NCBI GenBank assembly: GCA_023846275.1
Contig: CM043878.1
Location: 10,671,501-10,735,500, forward strand
DNA length: 64,000 bases
Origin: Vanilla planifolia
Lineage: Eukaryota; Streptophyta; Magnoliopsida; Asparagales; Orchidaceae
Direction: 5' to 3'
Under the pieces are notes generated by a model. That model was not told the origin of the DNA, did not search any database, and was given only the letters and a program-made list of their open reading frames with translations. The number at the start of each line of letters is the position of its first letter. The stretch's first letter is position 1. The translations under genes were made by a program, and so were the position numbers. Below, piece after piece: positions 34,452 to 49,400 of the stretch.

Positions 34452-37400
34452 CTACACAAGGAGGGTATCTCCTACCCTATTTTTTATTGAAATTAATAAG
34501 GAAATTTGTTTTAATAAGGAGTTCTTAAATGTTAGGTGTTTGGATTATTTTCCTCAAGCTTTTTGCATCTTGCTGCATATTTTTGAAAATTTAAGTTTAA
34601 TATCACATATTTTGTTGATTTTACCTCTTTTAAAATAAGGATAGCTTCATTTCTATTACAAATGCACAAAACATTTAACACCTCAGTTTTATTGTTCTTT
34701 TGTGTTGAATTGGTTTTACAATTTTATTTGTAAATGATCCATTTCATTCCATTAGGGCTTATTTTCGAGTGGTCCTCTAACCCTAGCTTTAAGGATGAAA
34801 TAAAACATTTTTTTAAGTTTTTTGTGACAAGATGCAAAGAGATGTTATTTTCACCATTAGAGACTTAGGCAACTTCAAAGAACCTTCCCTTTGATATTTC
34901 TTCTTTCTTCCAACTAAATCTATGCTTTACTCATATTACCTAATAATTAGAATTTAAGTTTGCATATAGGTTGCTCAAGTTGGCCTATTTCTTAAGTAAA
35001 CCTCTATAGTTTCAAAAATAACTAGCAATGTTCACGAGTTTTTGCAACAAGGATTTTAACTTCTTCGTCAAACCGTACTTAAAAAATGGAAATTAGATCC
35101 CTACAATTTGCATAATTACACAGATGGGTACCTAAGGAAAGATAAAGCAAAAAAAAAAGACAAGGACCTACTTACTAGTTATGCCAAATTAATAACCAAT
35201 TTGACTACTTTTAAAAATTGAAGAAAATAATTAAGATATCAGCCAAACATCAAGGATGTACATGCAATTTGCCTTAGAAAGTTTACATTTTCCAATTCAT
35301 AAACAATTGGTATTTCAAGTTTATATTGTAATATGATCTTCAAAATAAAAAGGCCTGAATGGACCAATATTGGATTGGTTATTTTAAGCCAATAGTGAGA
35401 TAACATAGGTTGGGTTAGTGTGGATGAGGGCAAAATCTACAAGTCAACTAGAAGTCAAAACTAAGTTAAATCAAGTTATGCTTCACTCATGAGGCACATT
35501 AAGTTAAAATCAAGTTGGTGGAGAGAAGTTAGTATTGGCTAAATTTGAAAAAAGTTGTGTAGGATAGATCTTATAAGGAATAACAGGATTAAAGTTGCAA
35601 ACCTTGGTTTAAAATGTAAAACATATTTTATTTCAATTTGAGATTTTTGAAGTTATCTTGGGTTAACTTAACCAGGTGTAACACAATACCAAACACCCCA
35701 AAACGAAATATTGATTGTTATTTCAAATGTAAATCCATTACTAAAGGTTTTCAACTTGGTAGTTTCAAATCTTGTAAGCCAATGAGTATACTTTTGTATC
35801 ATTAAGTAGTAATAACTTAATTGCAATGCATGGAAGAAAAGATATTCAGTTTAGTGATGAATTTGTTAATTACATCATCTGAGAAGTTTAACCTTTGAAT
35901 TCCACCAACACCTAGTAAGTTTAGAAAACTTTATCACTATTAACTTTATGATTTGACAAGCAACAATCATTTTTTAATCAAAACATCCTTGCAATTACTA
36001 CAAATTTAAACAAAAAACATTATACATAAACTTCTGGACTTAAAATTATTTATGGTGATCATAACATCTATAAAAGTGGCATTCATCCTCAAAATTCTTT
36101 AATGACCTTCAATACAAAAGATGATAAACTAATCTCATAAATAAACAAATGATATTAACAAGATTCTACATACCATATATTTCTCAATAACTGAAAGATC
36201 TTGCGTGCTACAATTGATAAACAAAAATAGAGAGGGGGATTCATTTGATCTCCAATTGCCTAACAAACAAAAACTCCATTACATTCTATGAAAAAAAGGC
36301 ATACAGAAGTTGACACAATTTATTAAATCTTGAATACCATCTAGTTTGAGGAAATACAAATATATAGAGCAAATTCCAAGAAAAATGTAGAAAAACATTA
36401 GTCACACAAATGAAATTCAGGAAATGTTTGACAGTTGAGAAGAAATATAAATCCCATGCTAAAGTTAAATTGCCAATCATACTTCACTCAATGCTAAGCA
36501 AACACAACCTTGTTGCAAAGTTTCATTCAGTTGCATATCGGAGATGGATATAACAGACTTTACTCATGAATATCGAACTTTCTAAAACATTTTCATTGAT
36601 GACATGACTAAATCAAAAAGATTGACAACGCACAAAGAATGCAAAGCATCATGAAACATTATCCAAAACCATACGTGATGTGATGCATTCTAGATGTTAT
36701 CTTCTATGATTGTCATTGATAACATACAGCACATATATTTTTGATATGGCCCTATCTAAACAGTTATTTTAGAAATAAATCTCCAAACAAAAAGCTCAAA
36801 CCAAAAGACTAAATATGCAAGGAACCACGTGATAAACTTATTTCAGAAGTCCACAGAAGTGCTCAAGTGGTTAAAAACTGTATATGGTCCCAAAGGCTGA
36901 CCTTCATCATCAGCACTAAAATCAAAATCCAGTACCCTTCTTAATGATTTGAAGACGCTTCTAACAGGTCCACTGGGCACATCATCCAAGGAACCAAGAG
37001 TTATACCATTTATCTAAAGGAATAAAAAAAAATAATGCCTGTTAAGGAAAAGTCAATAGCACAATCATTGAAAAGTTGATACGAGATAACAACAGCTATT
37101 GTACTGAACAAAGGATCTAACGCAAACATAATAAGCATTTAATAAACACTGAAATAACTTCATACTGTATCTAGAGCTGTTCTGAACAACCGTGAAGCCC
37201 GTCGTTTTTCAGGTTGGTCAGGGAACACCTGATATTATGAAACACAAAAGCATTTATTAAAGAACATGGCATAATAATTTCTCGGATTAGAAATTACACA
37301 TATATCTTAGCCTCAAGTTAATTATAAATAACCACATCATAAGCAATGTTTTGGATAGAAAGTATAAAATTTATTACGAAGGACGATTGACCACAGGCAT

Positions 37401-40400
37401 AAAATAAACTAGCTTTTGTCAAAGAACTTGCCATGATTAAACCAATTAAAAAGTAGATCAAGCAATATTATCTTATTATCTAATAAAGTTTATCATGAAA
37501 TCAATATAGCTAGAGATATTTTAGACCTAAATTATGCATATGACACTTCTAAGATTTTGTCAATGAACAGCTATTATGTCCAAAAATCACGTCCCAGCAT
37601 TGACCAAATATCATATGGAATGATGAGCAGCCAACACAATAACCAACTCCATGCACACAAGCAAGAACAGTTGAGAAAGTTAACCTGTCCATTTCAACCT
37701 TCATATGCAACCACTCGCTCCTAGAGATTACTTGACACGGTATGATGTATCAAGCAAAATATGTAACCAAGACTAGTATTGAATTGACATCATAGTTGGA
37801 GAAAATGGGAGGAAATCTAAATACAATCTTTCACTGATTTCATTGATCAATGGCTTTTAAATCTGAGACAACATTCCCAGTTCGGAACTAGGATCGTGTG
37901 GAGCCTGAATAAAATATGAACAGCTGCAATATAAAGATAGTTAATTAATGTAAGTGTGTGTGTGTGTGTATAACACTCTAAAGATTTTTTCCTAAACCCT
38001 GAAGAACTAAACAATGAAGAAAATGAGTAAGGAATCAATCCGAATTAAAACTGAATCCTCCCATTAAAGGATTGGAAATTCTACTCTCAAATTGATGAAT
38101 ATGCTTATTCCCAGCTTGCTAATATTTGACTCAAATCATCTACAACCAAGATTTTAATGAAGACATGAACTTCTTCCAATCTTTTGCTCTAAAGAGTTAA
38201 CAAGCCAAGATAAACAACTGAATTCTCTACCTCCAGAGAATTGCAATTTATAGCAACTACAAAAGGAGCGGTGGCTTCTCCAGTAAGGTAATTAAATTTC
38301 TCTTATAACTTACAAAGTGAACTGGCCAAAAAACCATTCTCTTAAGTTGCTGTCATTTACTTTGTGTTGCATATATGTAGAGGAGGATGATTTAGGAATG
38401 ATATCACTGAACTGGATGGCACAGAGTTGGTCACCAAACCTGATGTAATGGATGGGTTTGACAGCCTCGAGAAAGGGACAATTTCATCCATGATCACAGT
38501 CCTAAAAAGTTTGTCAGTATGTCCATGGCTCTTTCAAACTTGACTTTAATATGATGAGAGAAGTGGAAGAAATCTGAATACTTACTCTCAGTGATTTCAT
38601 CAATCAGTAGCTATTAGATAAAAGATAACTTTCTTATTAATAATTGTGATCACATGGAAACCAAATACAACGTAGATATTTGGTAGTGGTGACCCTCACT
38701 GATCTCACCCCCAATGCAAACAAGGGTCGAGATGCATAGGATCAATAACTAAAATAGTGGAAAACTAGCGAAACGATCTTTCGGCTCATAAGTTAGGTAA
38801 CCAGGATAGATTCATCAAAGTCACAAAGTAGAGAATCAAAATATTGAAGAACTCTTAAATTTATTAGAGAAAAGCACAAATTAAATACAAAAGACAAACT
38901 CTCTCCTTTCAAGGGCACTTAACAAACCTTTCTTGGTGGCACAAACCCTTGTCCCAAGTCCTAACCACACTTACAAAATCTTTTTTAAATTCTTGATCCC
39001 AATCCTCAATTGGATCTCACAATACTTGTTAAAAGATTTCTCTCCATTTATAGAAATTCTTGTCCAAATGTCACTAGGATTCTATGTCATATTATCATTG
39101 CCCCTGTTTGCCAAAACTTAACCCTTTTTATTAAATTTCTTAGACAAATCGAGATGATATGATCTACACATCCTTATAAAGGGCGCATGTTATAGTACAA
39201 AGGCCCTTGTTACAAATTTTGGAAAAGAAACAAATTTATTCACGAAAAAGAGCAAAACTTTCTTAAATCAAATCCAATCCCCTCGAATTAAGTCACAAAA
39301 CATCTTAAAAACCTTCCAAAATCATGATTTTAAACTCCATTAGAAGTATTTTCAAAATCTACAAATAACATATCTATTAAGACTTAAACAAACTCTTTGA
39401 TCTAGTTCTGGGCTCCATAATAGTCTCTATATTTTGACTATATGTTTTCACTCGAAAATTGGAATTGGATGACTTGATTCATTAGTAAGATGAGAAGATA
39501 TTTACAAGTTTCAAGTGATAAAATGAAAATCAACTAATCCATGTGAATAATTTTCTATTATTTATTGTATTATTTATTTTGCATTTCTTTGAGATGCTTT
39601 TTGTATATTTTTCATTATTGATCAATTCTAATCCTAAAATAAGAAACCTCACCATTAAATAAACGGACTACCTCTTATAAGTCATCATACTCACAACAAA
39701 AGATAATGAAATGTTCAGTCCACTTTCATGACTTTCATTATTCACTACCTACTTGTATACTATATCATCTACTTTTAAAACTGCTTCTCCAAAGTTGGTG
39801 CATCCAAATGGGCAAACTCCACTTGCTCTTACAATTTGTGCTTCATCAACTTCCTTGTCAATACGCTAAGAATCTCCACCTTGCAAATCAATCAACAATA
39901 CCTTTCCTTAATCTTAGTAAGTTACGTCCCTTTATCAATAAAATTCCTCATCTTCACCATTAGCAACTAACAATGAATTTATTGTCCTTCAACCACTAAT
40001 GTCAACATCTATAATGGTAACAAAACTCTTCTTTTCCTAGTCAACATTCTCCATGCTTCCTTATTTGCAAATCAATATGAAGCATATCCATTTTAAATGT
40101 CTTGGCCACTTGCAAAGATAGCATAGCAAAGAATTTGTCTGGAAAGAGGAAATAGTAGACTCCTCTGATTTGCTATTCTTTTTAGTGCGCCCATTACTTG
40201 GTTTCCTCTTCACCTTAACAAACTCTTATCCTTTAATGCCAGCAAAAGTTATAGAGTTGTGGTTCTTCTTACCATCAACCAATGGCCTCTTTGCCAATTA
40301 TAGCCATCATCCTTCCTTGAGGTGAGCGATCCTCTTTATGCAATCTATCATCACCTTTTCAAAATGAAAGATAGTTAAGATAATGCGTACAAAATAGTGT

Positions 40401-43400
40401 ATCTCCTTCACTTGACAAAAATCCTCCCTCCTTGAGGCATACCATCCTCCATTTCCTACTGATTAGTAATCGAAGCCATCACTGACACCAACTTCACCGT
40501 ATTTATGTTAAGTCAAACCTAATTAGTAAGAAAAACAAATGTTATTCCAAACACAGATGATTCTCCCTTTTGGACAATCTACTCTTGTATATTGACACTA
40601 TCCCTCAATAACTCTTGCAAAGCAATTATACCATAAAAGTTCACAATCTTCATTCTATCAATTCTCATTGACAAGGAAAGTTTTGATGCAATGCAAATAT
40701 GATGCTATTAAATGCAACAAAGCATTGTAATTTATACACCTATACTATCATTAGACATAAATCCAAGACCAAATGGATTATAAGCTCCTAGTAGGACATG
40801 TGAAAAAATAGTCAAACAAATACGAAACAATAACCATCACAAGTTAACAAACTTCTAAAAAACTAAAGATCATGCACACCATCAATACAATATGATCAAA
40901 CACAATTTAAATAAAATTTTGGCACTATCACAAACAATAAAATTAGAACAAGTATGAGAAATATAAAGGATCACAGAAGTGTGAGTTTAAGCTAAATGTG
41001 TCATAGTCAAACTCATTCACATGGTATATATAAGCTAAGCATAGAGAGCAAGTATGCAAGAGGAGTCTCAACTCCATACTATACAAGCTCTCCACATGCT
41101 CAGCCAAACAAAGTTATTCTTTTCGTGAACAATAATCACCTTATGAGGTTATTGAATATAATAAACAATCAGATAAATCAAACTAATAGCTTCAAAAGGG
41201 ACTGCCCATGCAATTATTATGTGAAAATAAATAATAACTTAATAAAATAAGAAAAATTTTAAAAATCAAATATGCTAGTTGAAGCACTCAAAGTCGTATG
41301 AGCAAACTATCAGGAGCAATCCTTCAAATGTTTAAGATTATCCAAATCAAACTAAAACCAAAATTGATAGATAAGTTGCTTGTGCCATTATCTAGTCAAT
41401 GGTGATGCCTAGGAAAGTGTTGTAGTCAACTTAGAAGTGAGATGAGATTCCAAGAAAATGATATAATCAACCTAGTGTTGATATAAGTGATGTCCAAATA
41501 AGGCCATCAAAGTCTAGGTAATGATCTGCCAACATTGGAATGCAAGAATCATTGATGGAATGCTGAACATGTCTCAAGGAGGTCAAGTCCATCCACATGT
41601 GTATGCCTCTTGACTTGGCCCAATAAATCTAACCTATTGAAATACTTACTAGTTATTGTATTAACTCTCCTAACATGGAGAGGAACTCATCCTTGATCTG
41701 ACACTCTTTTACAATGATGAATTGATGTGTTGCAACTCTTCTAACTAATCCTAATGTACTCAAAGGTAAGGAATACTTGCCATAGTACTCATGTCTCAAG
41801 TTGCCATAGCTCCAAGTGATCAATCTTGAATGCGTATTTACCCAATACTCCCTCTCATGTCATGGGGGGGCTTGTGGAAGTTTGGGACATGGATCATGAG
41901 AGAGAACAAGTCTCAAGGATGAGTATTATAGTTTAACACTTCATGTGCAATAAGATCAAGTAGATCAAAGGTAACACAAGTCCCTAAGCATCTTCGAAGT
42001 ATCAAAACAACATATTTGGTTCAACTCTATTTGATATTAGAAAAGTCGAACTTCTTAGAGTTCTTAGGTAGGCTATTACTTACTCGCATTGATATCTCCC
42101 TTATAGCCAATGTAAACCCTATTTGATCTTTTATATATTAATATTAAATTTTATTGAATAAGAAATATTGCATATGCAATGTAATAAGTACAGCATAATT
42201 GAAAACTTAAACAATGATAAAAAAATAAGTATCATGTGACTGACTCAATGTCATGTTAGAGTGCAAGAAACTACACATAAAAATTGAAGTAAAATTGAAG
42301 ATTTTCTCCACACAATTAGATAAATCTTATTCACAACAAAAATTGTATAATTGGTAACATGTATTTTTATTCCTAGGCTAAACCATAACAAAGTAAAAAG
42401 TTGAGCCATGGAAAAGAAGACTTTGTGGTTTCTTTCCCAAAACTTAGTGTCCAACACCGATTGATAATTGATGTAGGATGTGAAGGCTTGTATACGAAAT
42501 GCAATCAATGGATGTGTATGCATCCTATTCACTTAATTTAGGAGAATGAATTTAATATATTCATTGTCTAAAATGGCTATAGATTCTAGAATTTATAGCT
42601 CAACAACAGATTTCATCTTCTTGACTTCCTTTGAGTGGAGATACACGATAATAGGCTAAAAAATGGAAGTCTCTCATTTTCATTTGGGCCGAATGACCTC
42701 AACAACAGATTTCACAAAAAGTGGAGTTTGAAAATTTGGTTAGGTTCCTCTTTCGACATAATGAATAAACGGTATCAAATAGAGCTATAATAATGAAACC
42801 AAGGGGTCAAGGAATTACGTAAAGATGCAATATCCCTTAGGGCTTCTAATTCTTCTTCTATGCCCTCTTTCACTACTATAACTATCTCTATAACATCTTG
42901 GTCACTACCTCCTTTCATGTTTGCTCCACAATAGGTGTTCTCATTGCACATTACACGATAAAGTGCTAATGATACATAAAGCATTCAACCTAAGCACGTA
43001 TAGACCCTTGGGCTTGTGGGATACTAACAAGATGTAGCACATCAAGCAAATCTAATAATGCCCATAATGCAAGAAGACCAAGTTCATCATAAGAAGTGAA
43101 CCAAATCTTAAACAAGAACCAAAAATAGAATTTTATTGAATTTATTTACATTGTTAATTTGTAATTGGTGATTTATGAGTCAAAGATTATTCTTTATTTT
43201 GTTTCTACATATTAGTTCATTTCCTAGTCTTTCATCATTATGTTATTAGTTTTAAGCTGAGGGATATTTTGATAATTTCAATTTTATTAGGGATTTTTTT
43301 CCTATATTCTATTAAATTCTTATGATAGAAAGAAATTTTTTTTTTTTTGTTTTGCCATCATTTAAGTGAAAAGTTTTTATGAGTTATATACATGCATAGA

Positions 43401-46400
43401 GATCATCTCCATAAAAGCATAGAATGCCTTTTGTCCTAATTAGACTGTGATCTAGATTTGTTATGTTCCACCATTGCCTTCACCCTCTTCAGCCACCACT
43501 AGCGATCTTGGTGCTCTAACTATTGTTTAAGACTAACTGATTGTTAGACTCAAATACTGCAAATCTTACCATCTCGCTTTGTAAGACCGATCTTAGCCAC
43601 CCAAGTCATCCTTCACTAACTCCCCACAACACTTCCCTCGATCCCACCCAAAGTCACCTTGGACTTGGTCGGACTATGCCATCAACAAGCTAGCTTCACA
43701 TACAACTTGTCGCCATGCCTCCCAATGCTTCTTGCAACAATCAACACAAAACAACCCAGCTTACCCATCCCACCATCACAACCCCTTTACACTCACTAAC
43801 CCATCTCACCATTGACTCAACCCCTACCCCAGATGACGCTATCCAAATTTCATTAGCTAGCATCCGTTGTTGATTGACCTCCCATGGTTAAGCATGAAAT
43901 ACCACAAAAGCAACACTTCCCCATGCAGATCACACACAAATGCTTGAACACTACAAGGATTATGCCAGGAAAGGCATAAAAATGCATGGACGCGAGGGTG
44001 CGATCTGAGCACACAAATGGGCAGGCATGTGGATCCACAATTACATAGTTGCGCAAGCAATGTAGGCAATGCAGGCAGGCACAAATGCACAAAACATCAA
44101 GACAAGAAAATGTGCAAGGTGAGCACACAAATGAATGAACATGAGGATGTGCAAGCCCACAAATGCTCGAGCAACTAGCAAGTGGAATTATGCAAGTGAT
44201 TAAATGCACAAATGTGTGGGAACACATTACAATATCATGCAGGATGTTCAATGAGTAGATGAAAATGCATGGAGTACAGGGGTGAGCCAGCCAAGCGATT
44301 AATGCTATTGTAGCATGGCTGTTGCGAGGACAAAGAATCTTGCCAAGTGGGTGGGATCTGCAGCATAACATCTTTCTTTGGTGGGTGTATGGCTTGTGGG
44401 CAAGTGTTAGTTTCAAATCTATGTTTGCAAGAATATTCCTAACAAATAGACAAAGGCTAGTGTAGGTTGGCTTTTTTGGAAAGTGGTGGAATGACACCCC
44501 ACTTTTGACAAAACTTTGTATGCTTCCTTTAACATCGTCACATTCATAAGGAACAACTCTGATCGAATATGCTCTCTCATTCCAACAAGAAACCAAGGAA
44601 ACTTGTGATGGCTTTTCCAATTCACAACATAATAAGTACTCCCCCAAATTGGTAATGTACTCACTAGTATTTTTTGTACCTTGTGATAAACATCATAATT
44701 GGTCAATGAGCATTCTACATCGAGCAAAGGCACTTATCTTTTCCTTAATTTAAGCTTCTACTCACCTCTAGGAGCACAATGACTATAATTCTCTTGCGAC
44801 ACATTGCTTTTCTAAGTTTTGCATGAAGAGTCATATCTGTGAGATAAACCTAGTCATGGCAAACAAATATTATCATTGGTTTCTAAATTATTATCATTGA
44901 AAATAATAGTAAATCTCCATCTTCCAATTGCTTAAACTCTAATTAAAAATGGAAGCACTTAACTTCCTTGCCTTAACTATACATTCACCACATCTTTGGT
45001 GTGAACATGTGTATGTGCATGAGGTTTTGTGTTGGTTGAAAGTGTAGAGTATGCTCTCATGATAAGATCACTTAATTCTATTCGAGAAGAAAGCTTGCGC
45101 TCCCCTCAACTCCCTAGACAAAACCATCACTCAACTCATGCTACCCTTATATCTATAAAGCGCACGACCTTCTTAATTCTTGTAGCTCATGTAAGACATT
45201 CTTGATAACTTGTGTAAAACATTCTTAATGTTTTGCAAGGTGGATTGACATCGTTATGTGAAGTGTGTGCGGTGTGCCCCATATGAACTAAAAGTTTATA
45301 TTAGTTTTTTTATAAAATAAATTTTTTTTATAAATTCTTAAATATTTTCTCTTTTTTTGTTAGTATCTTATTTTTGTTTCAATTTTTTGTAAAATAAGAA
45401 AGAAGATTTTAGAGAACTTTCCTTTGCAAAATTACTTTTTTAAGTTTTTGTTGATCCAATTCATAGGTTTCCATACAAAAAGAAAACCTCCTATAATACA
45501 TAAGATCCGACTCAATTATTGATAGAGTGAATAAATCAAGAAATAAGATGATCAAACAATTATCTTTGATTCCTTTTTAAATTTGATAAATGTTGGTTGA
45601 CCATAAATTCTTTTTCAAATCTAATCTAATCTACTCTTGTTAAACCTTGAGCTATACCCAAAACCAACTTCCAAAATCAAGTTTTTAATCTCAAACAAAC
45701 TCCAATTCAATAACATTCAAATTTTGAAATTGGCGTATCCACAGACACCTTAAACAGATCATCCGATCTGATTCAAAGCTGCAAAACAACCTTTGTTTTT
45801 TGGTCATAATATATAATTTTGATGTCAAAATTGGATGATTATTGATTTGTAAGAAAGCTAAGAAGAAACCTTACAACTATTTAGTGTGGTGTTTAGATGA
45901 AACCAATTGAATCAAGGTAAAAAATTGCATATGTATTTTTTGGACTCTTTGAGATACACCTCATATCTTTTCATCATTAGTTATATCTAATCTCTACATC
46001 ACTTGCCTGTACCTTGAGCTTTTGAGTTAATGTATCCATCTACTTCATTTGGCTTATTACTCCCCCAAAATGTGTTGTCTTGGTTGGGATCTAAATAGCT
46101 AATCCAATCTAGTACTCCTAGTGTGATAGAGTAAACATAAGCACTGACCATCATGGTGTAGCTATAGGCCTTTGATTGAACTCTTGACATGGATATGGTG
46201 GTGTCAAAAGCCTTTCATAGGAGAAAGAATGGCATAGTGTGCATGGATTCTCATGTTAAGGAGAGAATATTGAAGTTAACATGAAGAATTATCCCACATT
46301 GGATGTTCAACAACTAGTTTAGGCCTTAATGTACAAGTGATAACCCTTAGGTTTTAGGTTGGTAGAAGTCTATTCACTTGTGTATTAGGGTTAACTTGGA

Positions 46401-49400
46401 CCCTCAACAGTTGCTCTACCAATAATTTCGACAAGCATACTTAAGCACCTTCTTTCACAATTCTACAATAGATAATGTTCCTTAAAGAACTCCACAAAAT
46501 TTATGTAATGAATGGGAAAATGTTCAACCCATTAAATGAACCCAAGTTGCTCAAAGTTGCAACTACAGAGAATATGAACTTTTTTAGGCCCCCACAATCT
46601 TATCATTCACAAACAAAGAAACATTGAGAATTAAATGGGAAAGTAGCTCAAATTAGCATCTCTTCCCATCATTTGCCAAATGTAACATAGCATTGAACTG
46701 CATTGTAGCTAAATCAAATATTTAACTAACAGATTTTTAGTTGTTGCAATTTAAAATACTAACTATAGTCAGCACTGAGAAAAATCTTCATTGCAACCAT
46801 GCAAAAAAGGAATTTTTCAAAGAATTATTAACTAGAATTAGTTCAACTTACAATACAAGTATCGATTTCAACTATTTCTCGAAGCTTTCGTATAACAGCA
46901 AGAGCTAGTTGAATGTTGGCATCAATAAATTCATCAGAAGAACCCTTCACCGAGAGTTGAAAAAGCTTTAAATCAATCAAAAATTTCTCAAGATAAATCT
47001 CAAACATTTCTGTAGCACATCTAAAGATAGCGTGAAAAAAAAAATCAAGATCATTTCACCTAGATAAGACAAAAATAGGTGTATATAAAAGCTCAAACTT
47101 TTGCTATCAATATTACCAATAAAAGCAGCAAAAAAAATTTAAAAATCATCCCAGCACATAAAGAATCCAATAAGAAAATTTTAAGAATATCACAAACATG
47201 TTGAGAAATCAGTGTTCCATTTAGATTATTTAATTTTCAGACTTAGTTATTAGATCAGCTAGTTAGTAAGCTGTCATTTAGTTGATTTGAAAGTTAATTA
47301 TAATTGAGTGAGTTAGCCATAAAGTTTAGGACGATTTTTGTAGATGTTAGTCATTAGTTTCTTCATGTGCAAGATATCAACAACACATCCATGCAGAAAT
47401 ATTAGATATTCTCTATCCCAATACTTCCGTTCTTCCCTAGTTCAAAGGGTTTGATCGGAGCTTTTGAAAGAATTTCATATGATAGATTGAGGTGCAATAA
47501 TGTATATTTCTTCTCATAGATAGGATTACAAAATATAATAAGGCAAAAAACTATTAATAGCATTTACATGACAATTGATGACCAAATTATGATAAAGAGA
47601 AAAATTTTGTATATCTTGTATCTTTTAAGATAATGAGAAAAAAGATTGAAATGTTGATTCAAATAAAAGAGATTAATAAAATGGGTGAGTACATCACTTA
47701 TATTTTTCATTAAAATTCTCCCTTCAATCTTAAAGATAAAATGGATGACACTGTAGTGAGACCAATGATGCATCATGATACAAAATGTAGATCAACAATA
47801 TATTAAGACACTAGTTCCTACGATAATACACTATGATGGATGAATGATTAAAATAATTTATAGAACTACAAAAAAAATTCACTTTTGACAATATAGAATA
47901 GCCTAGAATAAATAAGCTCAAAAAGGCTCATCTTACATGGTGTGAACATGTATAAGCATAGAATGGTAGTTGCAATTGTTAGAATGTATTAGCTCTTAGT
48001 TTATATTCCAATGATATAAATCTACAAGTAATAGATCTAATATTCTTTGTTTTATTAGATTTTTTTAGTAACTTATTTCCTTTTTCTTCATGGAATGAGA
48101 GTAGTAATCTCCTTCCTTAACCTAAGTTCTCCAACATTACCTCCATAGTTGCTAACCTTGTTGCCTAATTCTATCACTCAAAATCACCACCCTAGCCCCC
48201 CTTTCACCTTAATCTTATTGCCTAAAGCCTCTCACCCTAGTCCTATCAACTCACCTTATCTACAAGATTGCAGGAAATTACAAGACCTATCTCCAATTTT
48301 AGAGTTCGATAGACATCATGCTTCAAGAGGCTACGAAGTTGGCCTGTCAAGTTCTTCAAAGACATCAATCTCTACACTATTTCAAAAGTTCCTACTCTAA
48401 AGCCTATTCTTCCCCTACAAGCAGCTCCATAGAGGATGTCATCTACATCCCACAAACCAATGGCTCAAGTATCTCACTGCTAACTTCGTCTCATGCTCCT
48501 AGTCTGTAGGTCCTTCATCTTCATTAGTGTTAGCAACCTAATGCCCACTACTCTCAACCTCACATGGCCTGCTAACTTCGTCTCACACTCCTAGTTTATA
48601 GGTCCTTCCTCTTCTCTATTGTTAGCAACCTAATGCCCACTATCCTCAACCTCGCATGGCCTACTCTTTGCTTCCTTGATACTAGTTGTAGGTCACTTCT
48701 TCTTTCTTTAATATAATAAGTCCTATCCACTATATTCCTCTCTAAAAAAAAGATATAAAAAATATATGTTTGTACTATTTAGCTATCTGATTTACTATTA
48801 TAAACACATAATAATTTATCCATGATCCCCAACTAGTTGTCTTTCTATCATCAAGCTCAATATCTACCATGATGCGCTCAAACAAATTTATTACTAACAT
48901 AACTAAAGAATTGGCAATTTCAAATCACCTCCTACAATGCCAAGCATTCAAATATTTCATTTTCAGCCAAGACAAATCAGATCACCTTTTGTCTAATGCT
49001 CTTACAAATGGCTACTAAAGAGTACTATCTCTTACAAAAGTAGCATAAAGATGACTACAATTATATTTTGGCTTCCAAATAGCATTAAACAATTCATCAC
49101 ATCTTCCATTATATTGCTTGAATCTATGAAGATTTAAAATAAAGTTCATGAGATTTATGCACAGGAAAACATCTTTCAATTGTTTTAGTAATAAGATTTT
49201 TAATTTGCATCAAGAAAAATCTCTCTAAGAGTGTTTCAGTGCCTAGTGAGGTGCTCTTGATGAACAACTTGTACACATCCATTCATTACTGATCCCAAGC
49301 AACAAAAGACATAATGAAAGAAGTTTGTTGTTGTAAAAGTCATTTCTAGTCTCAAGGATCCCTACGACTGATTTAGCATCAAATCATTGCTAATGGACAA

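Larger units (their letters stand above)
37229..46851 (-). other. LPA3-like giant intron (9.6 kb)
   Basis: Separates EIDTCI from VFPDQP. Contains a gypsy gag fragment (44419-44733), a (GT)n run near 37954-37969 and an LTR-like border sequence near 46270-46410. The stretch 38700-43850 holds no recognised gene; its short open frames carry no known motif. The intron probably grew by retrotransposon insertion followed by decay. Confidence 0.8.

Noticed and set aside
36843..37013. Gene end at HLSTSVDF as the true C-terminus
   Set aside because: The next exons (NWRSNESP… onward) continue the family sequence in phase from a donor at 36901, so the stop is intronic.
43853..44647. 264-codon minus-strand frame, the longest after the PPR gene
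   Set aside because: Composition is extreme in C, H, I and L, the DNA is made of repeated caaatg/gtgcaag words, it overlaps the better-supported gag frame, and no domain is visible.
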